Assembly (NCBI GenBank): GCA_027405735.1
Contig: JAPEHQ010000002.1
Coordinates: forward strand, 1,054,001 to 1,118,000
From: Mucor racemosus
Lineage: Eukaryota > Mucoromycota > Mucoromycetes > Mucorales > Mucoraceae
Direction: 5' to 3'
Length of the DNA: 64,000 nucleotides
Made by a program: the position numbers and the translations under genes. This document shows, one piece after another, positions 54,694-64,000 of this stretch. The stretch's first letter is position 1. Each line of letters begins with the position of its first letter. The notes beneath the pieces are model-generated. The model had not been told where the DNA came from and did no database searches. It saw nothing but the letters and a program-made list of their open reading frames with translations.

Positions 54694-55783
54694 TCAAAGT
54701 TTGCTCATGCTTTGTTGCTGTTGTTGTTTTGCAAGTTTAGCGGCCTTCTTTCTTTTTGCTTGTTCCACAAAAGCATTAATGGCATCTTGAGAATCTTGTG
54801 CTTTCATACGCTCAGTTAATCTGATCATTTCAACTTCATTCACCTTAAGTAATTCTTGACGGTCAACGTCGCGAATCAACTTTTTGGTAACAGCAAGGGC
54901 ATCAGCAGAGAATGTAGCAGATTCTTCGGCTAATGCAAGGACTTGGTTATGAAAATTTTCCAATGGTAAAATGCGGCTAACAAAACCACACTCGACGAGT
55001 TCAGGAGCAGTAAATGTGCGTCCCATCAACTGACAAAAAAAAAAAGATAATTGAGCAAAGAAAACTTGTTTAGATTATCATCACCAACTTACCAACATTT
55101 CATTGGCTTTAGAGATACCCATAATTCTAGGGAATAAAAGAGAAGAACAGCCTTCAGCACAGAAAGCTAATTTCATGAATGGGGTATTAAAAGTAGCTTC
55201 AGGAACAGTATAAACAACATCACATAATGCAAGCGTGGTGACACCAAACCCAATTGCAGGTCCTATTTTGAATTGTTGTATGAGTAAAATGGAAAAAAAA
55301 ATCTATTCCATATGTATCTTCATACCATTGACACCAGCAATTAATAGCTTGGGAAAGTTGATCAATTCATCAACCAAAGTCCTAATTTTTAACCATAAAT
55401 TTTCTGTTTTCTTGATAATGCAAATCAATAATTCTTACTTGGTAACTGATCTTTTTTTTTTGACAAATTCTTTGCCTTCGGGGCTATTATCGGGTTCTTG
55501 CAATTCTTGACCTGATGTATAATATTTACCACGACCAGTCAAGACAACAACCTTGACGGCATCGCATGTAGATGCCCATTGAATAGCAGCGAGCCAATCC
55601 TAATTTAAACTTCGATTGTTAGTGTCTTGTTGATTTGATAGAAATGCAATGTTGGCATCTTACTCTGTAGGCCAAAGGTGACAGGGCATTGTATCTAGAG
55701 GGTCTGTTGAATGCCAATTCTGCAACACCGCTACCGGATAGAGTAATTTCAAGTGTTTCAAGCAAAGGAATAGAAGATGCCAT
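54694..55783 (-). CDS. Peroxisomal enoyl-CoA hydratase/isomerase (crotonase family, ECI-like)
   Basis: Crotonase-fold enzyme for fatty-acid beta-oxidation, probably a delta3-delta2-enoyl-CoA isomerase of the ECI2/PECI type. Five exons, 55783-55664, 55599-55439, 55381-55326, 55262-55093 and 55029-54694, give 280 residues. Family features: AELAFNRPSRYNAL near the N-terminus, VVVLTGRGKYYTSGQEL (first oxyanion-hole segment), LLIAGVNGPAIGFGVT (second), and FMKLAFCAEGCSSLLFPRIMG. The protein ends MSKL, so the terminal tripeptide SKL is a canonical type-1 peroxisomal signal, preceded by a Lys/Gln-rich helix with five Gln. No acyl-CoA-binding domain is present. Hydratase versus isomerase activity cannot be settled from sequence alone. 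Confidence 0.92.
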
Positions 55784-56151
55784 GATATTTAATTTGGGTA
55801 AATGATGATAAAACGAAAAAGAGAGTAAGGAAATGGGAGATGTTGTTAACCTATGTGGATAGTATGAAGCCTGGGAAGTTATGTGACTGGAGATAGTGTT
55901 TGTGCTGACTCAGTAGAGTCGGTGGTGAGTGTTTTTTACACTCGCAAAGGTGCCTGAAAGGTTATATTTGAGTGTTGTTGACAGGTACCTCTTTAAATTG
56001 GTTAATGATTGTTATAAAAAATGATCAGAATATGCAATTTATAAAAATACTTTTTTTCTTTCTTGGATTATGTTGTATCTAGAAGTTTTATTGATTGTAA
56101 CTGTTACATGAATTTATGATTCGCATAATGTGAAGGTCTATGGATTGAATA
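55784..56151. other. Intergenic promoter region of the crotonase gene
   Basis: 368 bp between the crotonase start and the UBE2T-like stop. GC-richer around 55860-55970. No specific element is recognised. Confidence 0.5.
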
Positions 56152-57510
56152 CTATTTTCGTTGTCTGCTTAATGAAAGCTTTGTCCGTTTTAACTTTTTG
56201 GATAATTGAAAACTATGCAATACGCCATCATCTTCGTCGTCTGAAAGAATAATTATCTCATTCAAAGATCTCTTTTTATCTTGTTGTTGCTGCTGTAGTT
56301 GTTGAGTATTACTGTTCAGTGTTTGTTTTAAAACATTCACCTGTACTTCCTTGATTGGCTTTTGTTTGGATACAGGATCAGCTTTTGCGAAATGTTTACT
56401 TTCAATCATGCACTCGGGGTTCATTTTCCCGTTATTTGGTTCGGGTCTGTCTTTTGTAGCATCAATATCTGATTTCTTTTTCAGTAATTCCTTACAGATC
56501 TTTTGATTTAAATCATTTACTGATACTGATTCTTTTTTCGCAACATCAAAACTTGGTTTTTTTGTTTCAAGCTTCTTGATTTCTTTTTCTTTGGGCGTCT
56601 TTTGCTCTAAATTCGGTTGTTTGGGATCTTTTTTCTTTAAGCTTAGTGAAGCAGCATTGATATTTATTTTAGTAAAACTTGAGTGTGTTGGTTGCGATGA
56701 TATTGATTGTGAAGAATTCGGTGTGCTCTTCTTTTTAGAAAGTGATAATGCTAATTTTGGCTTTGATTTTATTATTGTTTCTTCGGCATCATCATTCTTT
56801 TCTTTAGTTTTTACTACGTCTTCAATCTCTTTTTCTTCCTAACAGGTTTATATTATTGTGAGACATAATTTAAATGTGCATGGGAGTAATTTTGAATTAC
56901 CTGATCGTGGCTAGATGACATAACAGCTTCTTCATTTGCATACTTTAAAGTAAATTCCAAAGCTTTTTGATTAAAAGTTGGTTGGTCTATTTGATATTCT
57001 CTTGCAATTTCAGCATCTAATGGATCATCTGGATTTGGATTTGCTAGTAGTTGTGTCAGCGACAGTAATGTTGTTCTCAAATTCAATGCAGGTTTCCAAC
57101 TGCCGTTGTCGCCTTTTTTCAAAATATCTGCACAGATGCGACCAGCGTCATCGATATTAGGGTGGTATATGCGGGTAACAAAACGAATTTGAGGTGGATC
57201 GAAAGGGTAAGTGTTGGGAATTTGAATATCTAGTTTGAAAAGACCTTTTTCATATGGTGTGTCTGGTGGTCCCTTAATGTCTTGGTATAGAAAAAGGTTT
57301 TATTAGCACTTTTAATAGAAATTCAATTTCTATATATTTACAAGCTTCCAATTTAGTTAAATTGTCTTCCTTGGGATAGCAACTAACGCCTGGTGGTGGA
57401 TCTCTATCCAAAACCACTACGCAAACAAGATTAGTTTATAATCAAGGATAGAATCAGATGCACATACTGATTTCTTTTTTAAGTCTATTGTTCAATATTT
57501 GAGTACTCAT
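56152..57510 (-). CDS. UBE2T-like ubiquitin-conjugating enzyme with long C-terminal tail
   Basis: E2 enzyme resembling UBE2T, the E2 that monoubiquitinates FANCD2/FANCI in interstrand-crosslink repair. Exons are 57510-57468, 57416-57342, 57280-56901 and 56838-56152, giving 394 residues; human UBE2T has 197. The UBC fold occupies residues 1 to about 155: PPPGVSCYP, TPYEKGLFKLDIQIP, PPQIRFVTRIYHPNI (HPN at 79-81), active-site Cys89 in GRICADIL, and LLANPNPDDPLDAEIAREY, all close to UBE2T. The tail (about 166-394) is Lys/Ser-rich, probably disordered. It carries NEIIILSDDEDD (core about 361-364), a typical SUMO-interacting motif, and a basic C-terminus suitable for nuclear import. No FANC partner lies in this window. 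Confidence 0.9.
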
Positions 57511-58174
57511 TGTTGCCAAATCAATTAGTATTCACAAAGTTCAGAAAAATAGGTATTGAAGGTAGAGATGTGAAATACAAAAAATTTAGTTTCTGGACTT
57601 TTGGGACGCGCATAAAAATCGCCATCCTGTTTTCGGATAAACTTTCTCATTGGAATAATCGCTGTTGCTTCAGCTAATAATGCTGCTGCTGCTATCGATA
57701 GGTATTAAAACACAGCGGAAACACTATAGAGTTTAAAGTAAAGGATTATCATGGGCTTAAAAATCAATGAATTTAAAAAAATGCTTTTTCAATGCTGTTT
57801 CGTACATGTTTCCCATATATCTATATTTTTTATTTTATAAGAAATAAACAAAATTTTGGATTTCAAGCCGCCTGATTCTAAGGATGTAAACTATTGCGAA
57901 TTTTTGGCTGAATTTCGAAATTCGAATTTACATTAAAATGTATTAATAATTTTCTCGATAGATAACATGCATAAAAGTGTGATGATATTGTGAGTAGTGC
58001 TGGCTTATTTTAGATTAACTTGCATAGTTGTTAATCAACTAAGGATCAAAATATATCGCAAAATCTCATAAAAGAAATTTATAGATATGCTTTTAATAGT
58101 TACAAAAAGAAAAAAGGTATGAAATGTTTAAAAATTAAAATAGAAAATACAATGTAAGGATGAAAATAATGCTG
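57511..58174. other. Intergenic region, nothing recognised
   Basis: Promoter of the UBE2T-like gene (left) and 3' end of the MFS gene (right). A short GCT/GCA run lies near 57680. No other feature is seen. Confidence 0.5.
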
Positions 58175-59634
58175 TTAAATCTTGGCTAATGTCCATCCAC
58201 CCTTCATTACACGGACCCAGCCCGCAAAAAGTGAACCAACAATAATAGTACAACCAGCCCAAATAGCACCATTGACATAACTAGGAGGATCAGAAAGATT
58301 AATTAATACAGAGGCAATGGGAGTACCAAACATGTAACCGAAAATGTTGGTAGTGTAAAGCAAACCAATAGCAGGACCAATATGTTCAAGACCAACAATT
58401 TGAGGTTGAACAGTAGGGAAAAGAGCAATGTATCCACCACCAAAGAAACCATACAAAATGGCAAAAACCCAAAGAGTAGCTTCATTATGAACATTAATCC
58501 AAATAACAAGGCACATAACACCACACAAAAAGGTACAAATGAATAAACTATTGAATCGACCAATTCTATCACCCATATAACCTGTAAATACTCTAGCAAC
58601 GGCATTTACGGCAGACATGATGGCTGAAAGATTAGTACCAACCCAAGGATCTAATCCAAGGGCATTGGCATGAGAAGGAAGCAAAAAGAAAGGTGTCATG
58701 TAGCCAAATGTTGTAATTAAACCATGCATAAACATGACAGTAAACATTGGATTCTTGAATAAATACCAATTAAAGACTTTACGCCCACCACCTGTCTTTT
58801 TAACATCTCCAAATGGACGAACAAAGCAAGTAGCAAATGACAAGAGAACAAAGATCAAAATACCATTAATACGCAATGCCCAACGGTAACCAACATGTTC
58901 AATTGCAGCCATACTAATGTTAGCCACACAAAGACCACCAATGCCTGAACCGGACATGGCTAAACCAATTGCTAAACCTCTTCTTTCTGAAAACCATTGT
59001 TGTGGGGCACCAATGCATGGCAAACTGACAAAAGATGCACCAAGACCAAACATGACACCTTGAGTTAAAAAGACGTGCCATACTTGAGTAGCAAAACTAG
59101 CCAAGATCAAAGCGGCAGAACACAAGACAGTTCCTGTAGCCAACATGTATTTGAAGCCCATTTTTTCAATTAGCAATTGATTAAAAGGACCTGTAATGAA
59201 AAACAAAGCTACGCAGATGGAGCCAACCCAAGAGAGAGTACTCATTTGACCAACGTAAACATTTGTCTTGTAATAATTTAAGAAAACACCCCAACTATAA
59301 TTATAACCAAAGCTACATAATACAACACAATGTTAACATAATCATCTTGCATTTGCATTTATAATACTTACATGGAGAATAAGCCCTATAAAATTTTGAT
59401 GTATAAATTAAATGTCAGAATCAAGCTTAATAATCCCATTCTTTTCTTTTTCAATACCATGAAACATGCAACTACAACCAACCAACCTCGACCACCATCA
59501 GGGGGTGTAATATAAACTTCATCAGAAGCCACAGATAATTTTTCAGCATCTGAAAGGTCTCTATTCAAGGATTGGTCTTTCTCGGATGTAGGTAGAGAGG
59601 GTTCATCTCTGTTACCTAAAACGATAGATGCCAT
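58175..59634 (-). CDS. MFS transporter, monocarboxylate-permease (MCT/SLC16) type
   Basis: A 442-residue, 12-helix transporter, by family likely for monocarboxylates or related small solutes across the plasma membrane. Exons are 59634-59458, 59385-59372 (only 14 nt) and 59312-58175; the phase closes only if the micro-exon is included. It restores FMGLFSIFGYNYSWGVF, the conserved end of TM1. The diagnostic MCT motif PPDGGRGWLVVVACF lies at the start of TM1 (about residues 44-58). Further features: YFL-like loop YYKTNVYVGQMSTLSWVG, the TM4-5 LGASFVSLP, LAMSGSGIGGL and the central-loop basic/glycine patch KKTGGGRK. The substrate cannot be deduced. Confidence 0.93.
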
Positions 59635-61324
59635 ATTGAAAATATCGGAAAATGAAGTTTAAAAGAGATTTTAAAAGTGGAAAGAAAGTTCAAGAAATTC
59701 AGAAAGGAATCAAAAAACCCATTTTATAGTGGAAAAAAAAAAAAATAATCAGAACTCATATCATTGAGATTTGGTTGGTTTAACGGTGATCAAATCTGAT
59801 TATCCGTTGATTTTGATCACTGACATTTAAAATAAAGGGATATATCATATTTAGAATTCATTGGGAAAATGTAACCTATACCAGATGTGGAACCATTGAT
59901 AGCTTTAAGCTAGCTTTAGAAACTATATATACATACAATGATGAATACTTTATATACATCATATCTTAAATAATCCCTTTGAGGGTTAAATTTCATTTCG
60001 ATTTCAGTCAAATTTATTCAAAGTATAATATATATCATATATATATAAAAGATTGCACACTGATCTTCATCTTTATAAAAGCTGCAAAACTAATAAAAAA
60101 AATATGAATGTAAAGCCCACCTTATCATCATCAATTCAAAAAATAGTATGTACAAAAATCTTAATTTGTGGTGGAGAAACAATCCCTGAAACATGTAGAC
60201 TATAACTAAACGACTGATCGAACCATTAATTTTAGTTACACAAATCAAAAGAATCCCCAGAAAGTTTATTTAGGCGATCGGCATACATAATGGACATGTG
60301 CTTTATTCATGGTTACAGATTATAAAATAATAGAAAATAGAGCTGTCAAACATTTGTAAATTCAATACGGATATGTAAAATGAAAATAGGTTATTCCAGA
60401 AAGAATTGATTGGACCTACACAACAACCACGGTATAATTAAATGTCAGTGCTTGATACAAGCAATTCAAAAAGGTCATCCCATAAATTATGAGCCAATAC
60501 CAAAACTTTAATCCTCCCCACCATCATACAGTAGATGCCCAATCTTTTCACTTTTTGTTCTTATTGATGAATGTTTTTTCCTGTATTATACAATTATATT
60601 TTACTGCGAAAATCCAGGGCATTTGTTTGGATGATAATAATTATGGTGCAAGGCATAAAACTTTATAGATTGTTTCAGTTATAATTGCAAAAACTTTATC
60701 AGAATCAAAGAAAGAATGACTCATTCACTTCATATCATCTGTAGTTGATAAGATCAGTAGCATACATGGCTTTTACGCTTTTTAAAATAGAAAGGCATCT
60801 AATGTTTTAAAAAATGTATAATTATATCGAACATTTCAATATGAAATGATAAAGCACAGTTTTCTAATAAAAATGCCATTTCCCTAATCTCCAGACCAAA
60901 TCTTTCGGGGCAAAATGTTCATTTTTAAAAAGGTGGAGTTATTGATTCAGTTTATTGATTTCATTGATGTTAACTATCGATTATCAGTATGAACCAGCTA
61001 CCTTCTTTTTTTTTCATGCTACGAGAGATGTAATAATTCATATTTTGTATGTGAGTAAAGTATTCATCTGCCAATATATTTGTTGATTGTATCAATTTAT
61101 AATGTAACAAATATAAGCAAATTATATCGGATATTCAATAACATCATCCACAGTAAAAACTCACTCGTTTGTCCTACAATACCGAGGTCAATTATTTTCC
61201 ATTTGAGCAAATCTGAGTTGAGTCAAAAGGGAAAAAAAAATGCAACAGCAACAACAAGCAACAGAAAAATGGAAATATCCTTTAAACACTTCTTTTGTCT
61301 ATCTAATTATATATATACAAAAAA
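59635..61324. promoter_or_regulatory. Divergent intergenic region between MFS and ARMC8-like genes
   Basis: 1.7 kb separates two divergently read genes and must carry both promoters. It is AT-rich with TA runs near 60027-60048. Just before the ARMC8 start is a CAACAGCAACAACAAGCAAC stretch (61243-61262). The frame at 61080-61328 is not convincing. No specific operator is identified. Confidence 0.5.
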
Positions 61325-64000
61325 ATGACTACATCCAAATACGAAGAATCTATAAAGGAACTTGCTTCTCAAGATGATGCAAAAAGATTGAAAGCTCTTC
61401 GATTTATCAAAAATTCAGTTATTGGAAATAAAACTAAAAAAGAATTATACATTAAACTTGGCGTTGTTCAACGGTATGATTATAAATTTTATAGATTTTT
61501 AATACATTTGAATATTGATAATATATAGACTTGTGGAATACCTATCCTTACCAGAGGATAATGCCTCTTATCATCTGAAAATACAAGCAGCTACTATCCT
61601 TGGTAGTATTGCCTATGGTTTGTGCTATTGTTTAATTGTGATTAATGCGCACTTTAATATTTACACGCTTATTTTTATGAATAGGAAAAGATGAAAATGT
61701 TTCTGCTGTTGTAGCATCAGGTGCTGTAGTTCCTTTATTGGATACCCTCGAATTACCAGATAATAAACCTGTATTGGAAGCTATTCAAGAGAGAAGAAAA
61801 TTAATTGAAGCTGCTACAAGAGCTCTGAAAGCTATTTTTGCATCTTCTAAAACAGTGAAATATGACACATTTACAGTGAGTAATCAAGTGCAAAAATTAG
61901 GGGGTTTCTTATCTAACGTGTTTAATCTTGCATAGGATAAACACATTCATGATTTAGTCATCTTATTAGATACTACTTCTAATTTCTTGTCAAATGAACC
62001 TCAAGGTAATGTCTCTTCGGAAGGATTATCTTATGCCATGATTGCAGAATTTACAGCCGCTATCATTGCTAAATGCTGCGATACTCAACTACAACAATTG
62101 CAATTGGAAAACGCTGGAGCTATTCAACCTCTAGTTAATTTATTACATTCTGGCTGTATCAAAGCTCAAGAGGCTTCGTTGGATGCAATTGCAACTTTAT
62201 GTCGTGAAAACAAGGTTTTGGGTAATTATATTATTAAATCGAAAAGTACACAAGCCCTATTTTATAATCAAAAACGAGCATTTTTGTTTTTACTAAGTTT
62301 TACTTGTATTTTGCAGCTCTTAATTCAAGCCAGTTGACTACAAATACCATTCTTGATTTTGTGAGGGATAAAAATCCTAATATGAGACTAATTGCTGCTA
62401 CATGGTAAGCTGTAATCATCTAGTTAATTCGTAATTACTAACACAGACCAGTTTAACAAATTTATATCGTACTGGTGTCTTTAAGGAGCCTTTCAGCGAA
62501 ATCACACTTGTTGTATTACCAGCGCTTGTAAAATTATTACAAGATCCAACAGATGATGTCCAAGAAAGAGCTCCACTTGTATTAGCAGATTTAATAAAAG
62601 ACAGCGAGGAAATGCAAAAAGCTGCTTTTGATGCAGATGCTATTTCTCGTTTAGCTGAACTTTTGGCTAGTGTATCATCTAAAGATTCAGACGAAGAAGA
62701 AGCATCACAATTAGGTGTACCTGGAATGGGAAGTGTGGCAAAGCGAAAGGAAAAGATCAAGGAAAACTCTTTGATTGCGATTGCTGCAGCTACATTATTA
62801 AAGGAGGAATGTCGTACACAAGCAATTGAAGCTAAAGTATTGCCTCATGTCATTTCTGGTTTAACAAGCAAGCAGCAACATGTTCGTTTAGCAGCCTGTC
62901 AAGCTGCTAAATCATTATCTAGAAGCGTCAGCCATCTTAGAACTAGTCTTGTTGATGCAGGTGTCGCTCCTCCACTCATCAAGGTAATTGTTTATAAATT
63001 GAAATTAATCCTATATTTACATTTAATCGATAGTTACTTTATGATGAATCACTTGTTGTTCAAGCTGCTGCTTGTGGTGCTTTGTGCAATCTTGTGCTTG
63101 AATTCTCACCTATGAAAAAAAGCGTAATCGAAGCTGGTGCAATTGCTCGATTTGTAGAATATTCTCGTTCAAATGATCCCACTCTTCAACTTAATGGTGT
63201 TTGGGCATTAAATAATCTATTATTCAGAGCTGATCTTCAAGCAAAGAAAGCAGTGATGGATGTTTTGACTTATAATGCCTTGATTGAATTGTTGCATGAT
63301 TCAAACCTTGCTATTCAGGAACAAGCATTGGAAATTGTGCGCAATTTAGTCTTTGGTAAACAAGAAGATACTGATTGGGTAATTCAAGGAATTGGAAAGG
63401 ATGATTTATTAGATGTATTGGAAAGTAAATTACAAGTTACATCTAATATGGGTGTCTCGGATGAAGAGGAGACTACAGCCTCTGTAAGTGTTTATAATTA
63501 TATTAGTACATGTTTGCAATTAACAATAATACAACATCTAGACATTGGTACCTGCACTTTATATTGTTGTTAATATGTCCAGCAATGCTGAAAGTCCAAA
63601 AATGGCACTTGTTAGTCGTCCAAACATTGTAAATAGTGTCATTCATCATTTGGTAAGTTGAGATGTTCTCTAATATCCTGTTGATTTGCACTGGCTTACC
63701 CTCTTTCTTTTTGGGACGTAGGGACATGAAGATCCATTAGTTAGAGTAGCAGCAGCTTGGTGTATGATAAATTGGACATGGGCTAATTCCGAAGAGAACC
63801 AAGAAGGTAAAGTTTGAATATGAATGTATTATGATTATTAGAATCTAAACTCTTGCAAAATCAGATTTAGTCAAGCGTTGTCAACGCCTTAGAGAGCTAG
63901 GTATTGAGGACAAATTGAAGATTATGGAAAATGATACAAGTCGAGATGTTCGCGATAGAGCAAATAGTGCTTTAGAACAACTTCAAGAGGTCCTTGCTGA
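61325..64000 (+). CDS. ARMC8/GID5 (Vid28)-like armadillo-repeat protein, 3' end cut by window edge
   Basis: Scaffold of the GID/CTLH ubiquitin ligase, the complex that in yeast degrades gluconeogenic enzymes. Exons are 61325-61473, 61529-61617, 61685-61875, 61936-62221, 62317-62404, 62452-62983, 63034-63483, 63542-63652, 63722-63806 and 63865 to beyond 64000. They give 705 residues within the window. Armadillo repeats run throughout. Family landmarks are NSVIGNKTKKE near residue 30, RLIAATCLTNLYR, QHVRLAACQAAKSLSRSVSH, ACGALCNLVLEFSP, QLNGVWALNNLLF and AAAWCMINWTW. The last visible residues QLQEVLA align with the extreme C-terminus of ARMC8 (MALQQYLA), so probably only a few codons are missing. 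Exon 6 is joined at the second AG (62450-62451); the first AG would create a stop. Confidence 0.93.

Noticed and set aside
62447..62451. First AG (62445-62446) as acceptor of ARMC8 exon 6
   Set aside because: Using it gives TGA at the junction. The AG four to five bases further on restores the family sequence ATCLTNLYR.
1..64000. tRNA, rRNA or CRISPR features
   Set aside because: No clover-leaf with a B-box-like GGTTCGANTCC, no rRNA-like GC-rich conserved blocks and no regularly spaced short repeats were seen.

Overview
This 64-kb window is nuclear DNA of a filamentous fungus, most likely an early-diverging (Mucoromycota/Mucorales-type) species. The evidence is AT-rich DNA and compact genes with many short GT-AG introns (47-120 bp). 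There are also orthologues of genes absent from budding yeast (RalGAP alpha, UBE2T, glutaminyl cyclase) and an intact chromodomain-bearing Ty3/gypsy element. The assignment is inferred from protein content; no rRNA or barcode locus is present.

The window alternates between gene islands and transposon-rich deserts. (1) 1-8.2 kb is repeats: family-A copy 1 (884-6352) with a Tc1/mariner element nested in it, preceded by a tail fragment of another copy and followed by a family-B repeat. (2) 8.85-10.75 kb is an amino-acid permease on the minus strand. (3) 10.75-20.4 kb is a desert with a family-B copy split by a solo gypsy LTR (5-bp target duplication), a GCTTGC-rich tract and a 2.9-kb palindrome with two 1,245-bp arms. 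(4) 21.2-36.2 kb is a gene island: C1-THF synthase (13 exons), a divergent four-repeat Myb protein, a small single-pass membrane protein with a PY motif, glutaminyl-peptide cyclotransferase, a C2H2 zinc-finger protein, and a 17-exon RalGAP alpha-like gene. (5) 37.4-50 kb is repeats: an inverted family-A fragment, then family-A copy 2, whose right terminal repeat is interrupted by a full-length 6.8-kb chromovirus with an uninterrupted 1,708-residue Gag-Pol. (6) 50-54.4 kb holds a decayed tandem repeat, an eroded unidentified gene and another family-B copy. (7) 54.7-64 kb is a second gene island: peroxisomal crotonase, UBE2T-like E2, MCT-type MFS transporter and an ARMC8/GID5 gene cut by the window edge.

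The least expected observation is that family A, otherwise without coding capacity, carries a piece of the dynein intermediate-chain gene (C-terminal WD repeats). It lies at the same place in copies 1 and 2 and still has what looks like its splice donor. An adjoining piece of the same gene sits beside the inverted third fragment. The best reading is capture of a host gene fragment by a non-autonomous element with about 435-bp terminal direct repeats. Other points are a broken Tc1 transposase between almost identical 212-bp inverted repeats (suggesting mobilisation in trans), a retropepsin whose active-site triad reads Asp-Pro-Gly, and two eroded copies of an unrecognised protein family at about 20.4 and 52 kb.

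Gene models were assembled by hand from splice sites and checked for phase across every exon; all multi-exon models close in frame. Repeat boundaries were placed by eye and are approximate unless a target-site duplication fixes them. I saw no tRNA, rRNA or CRISPR.
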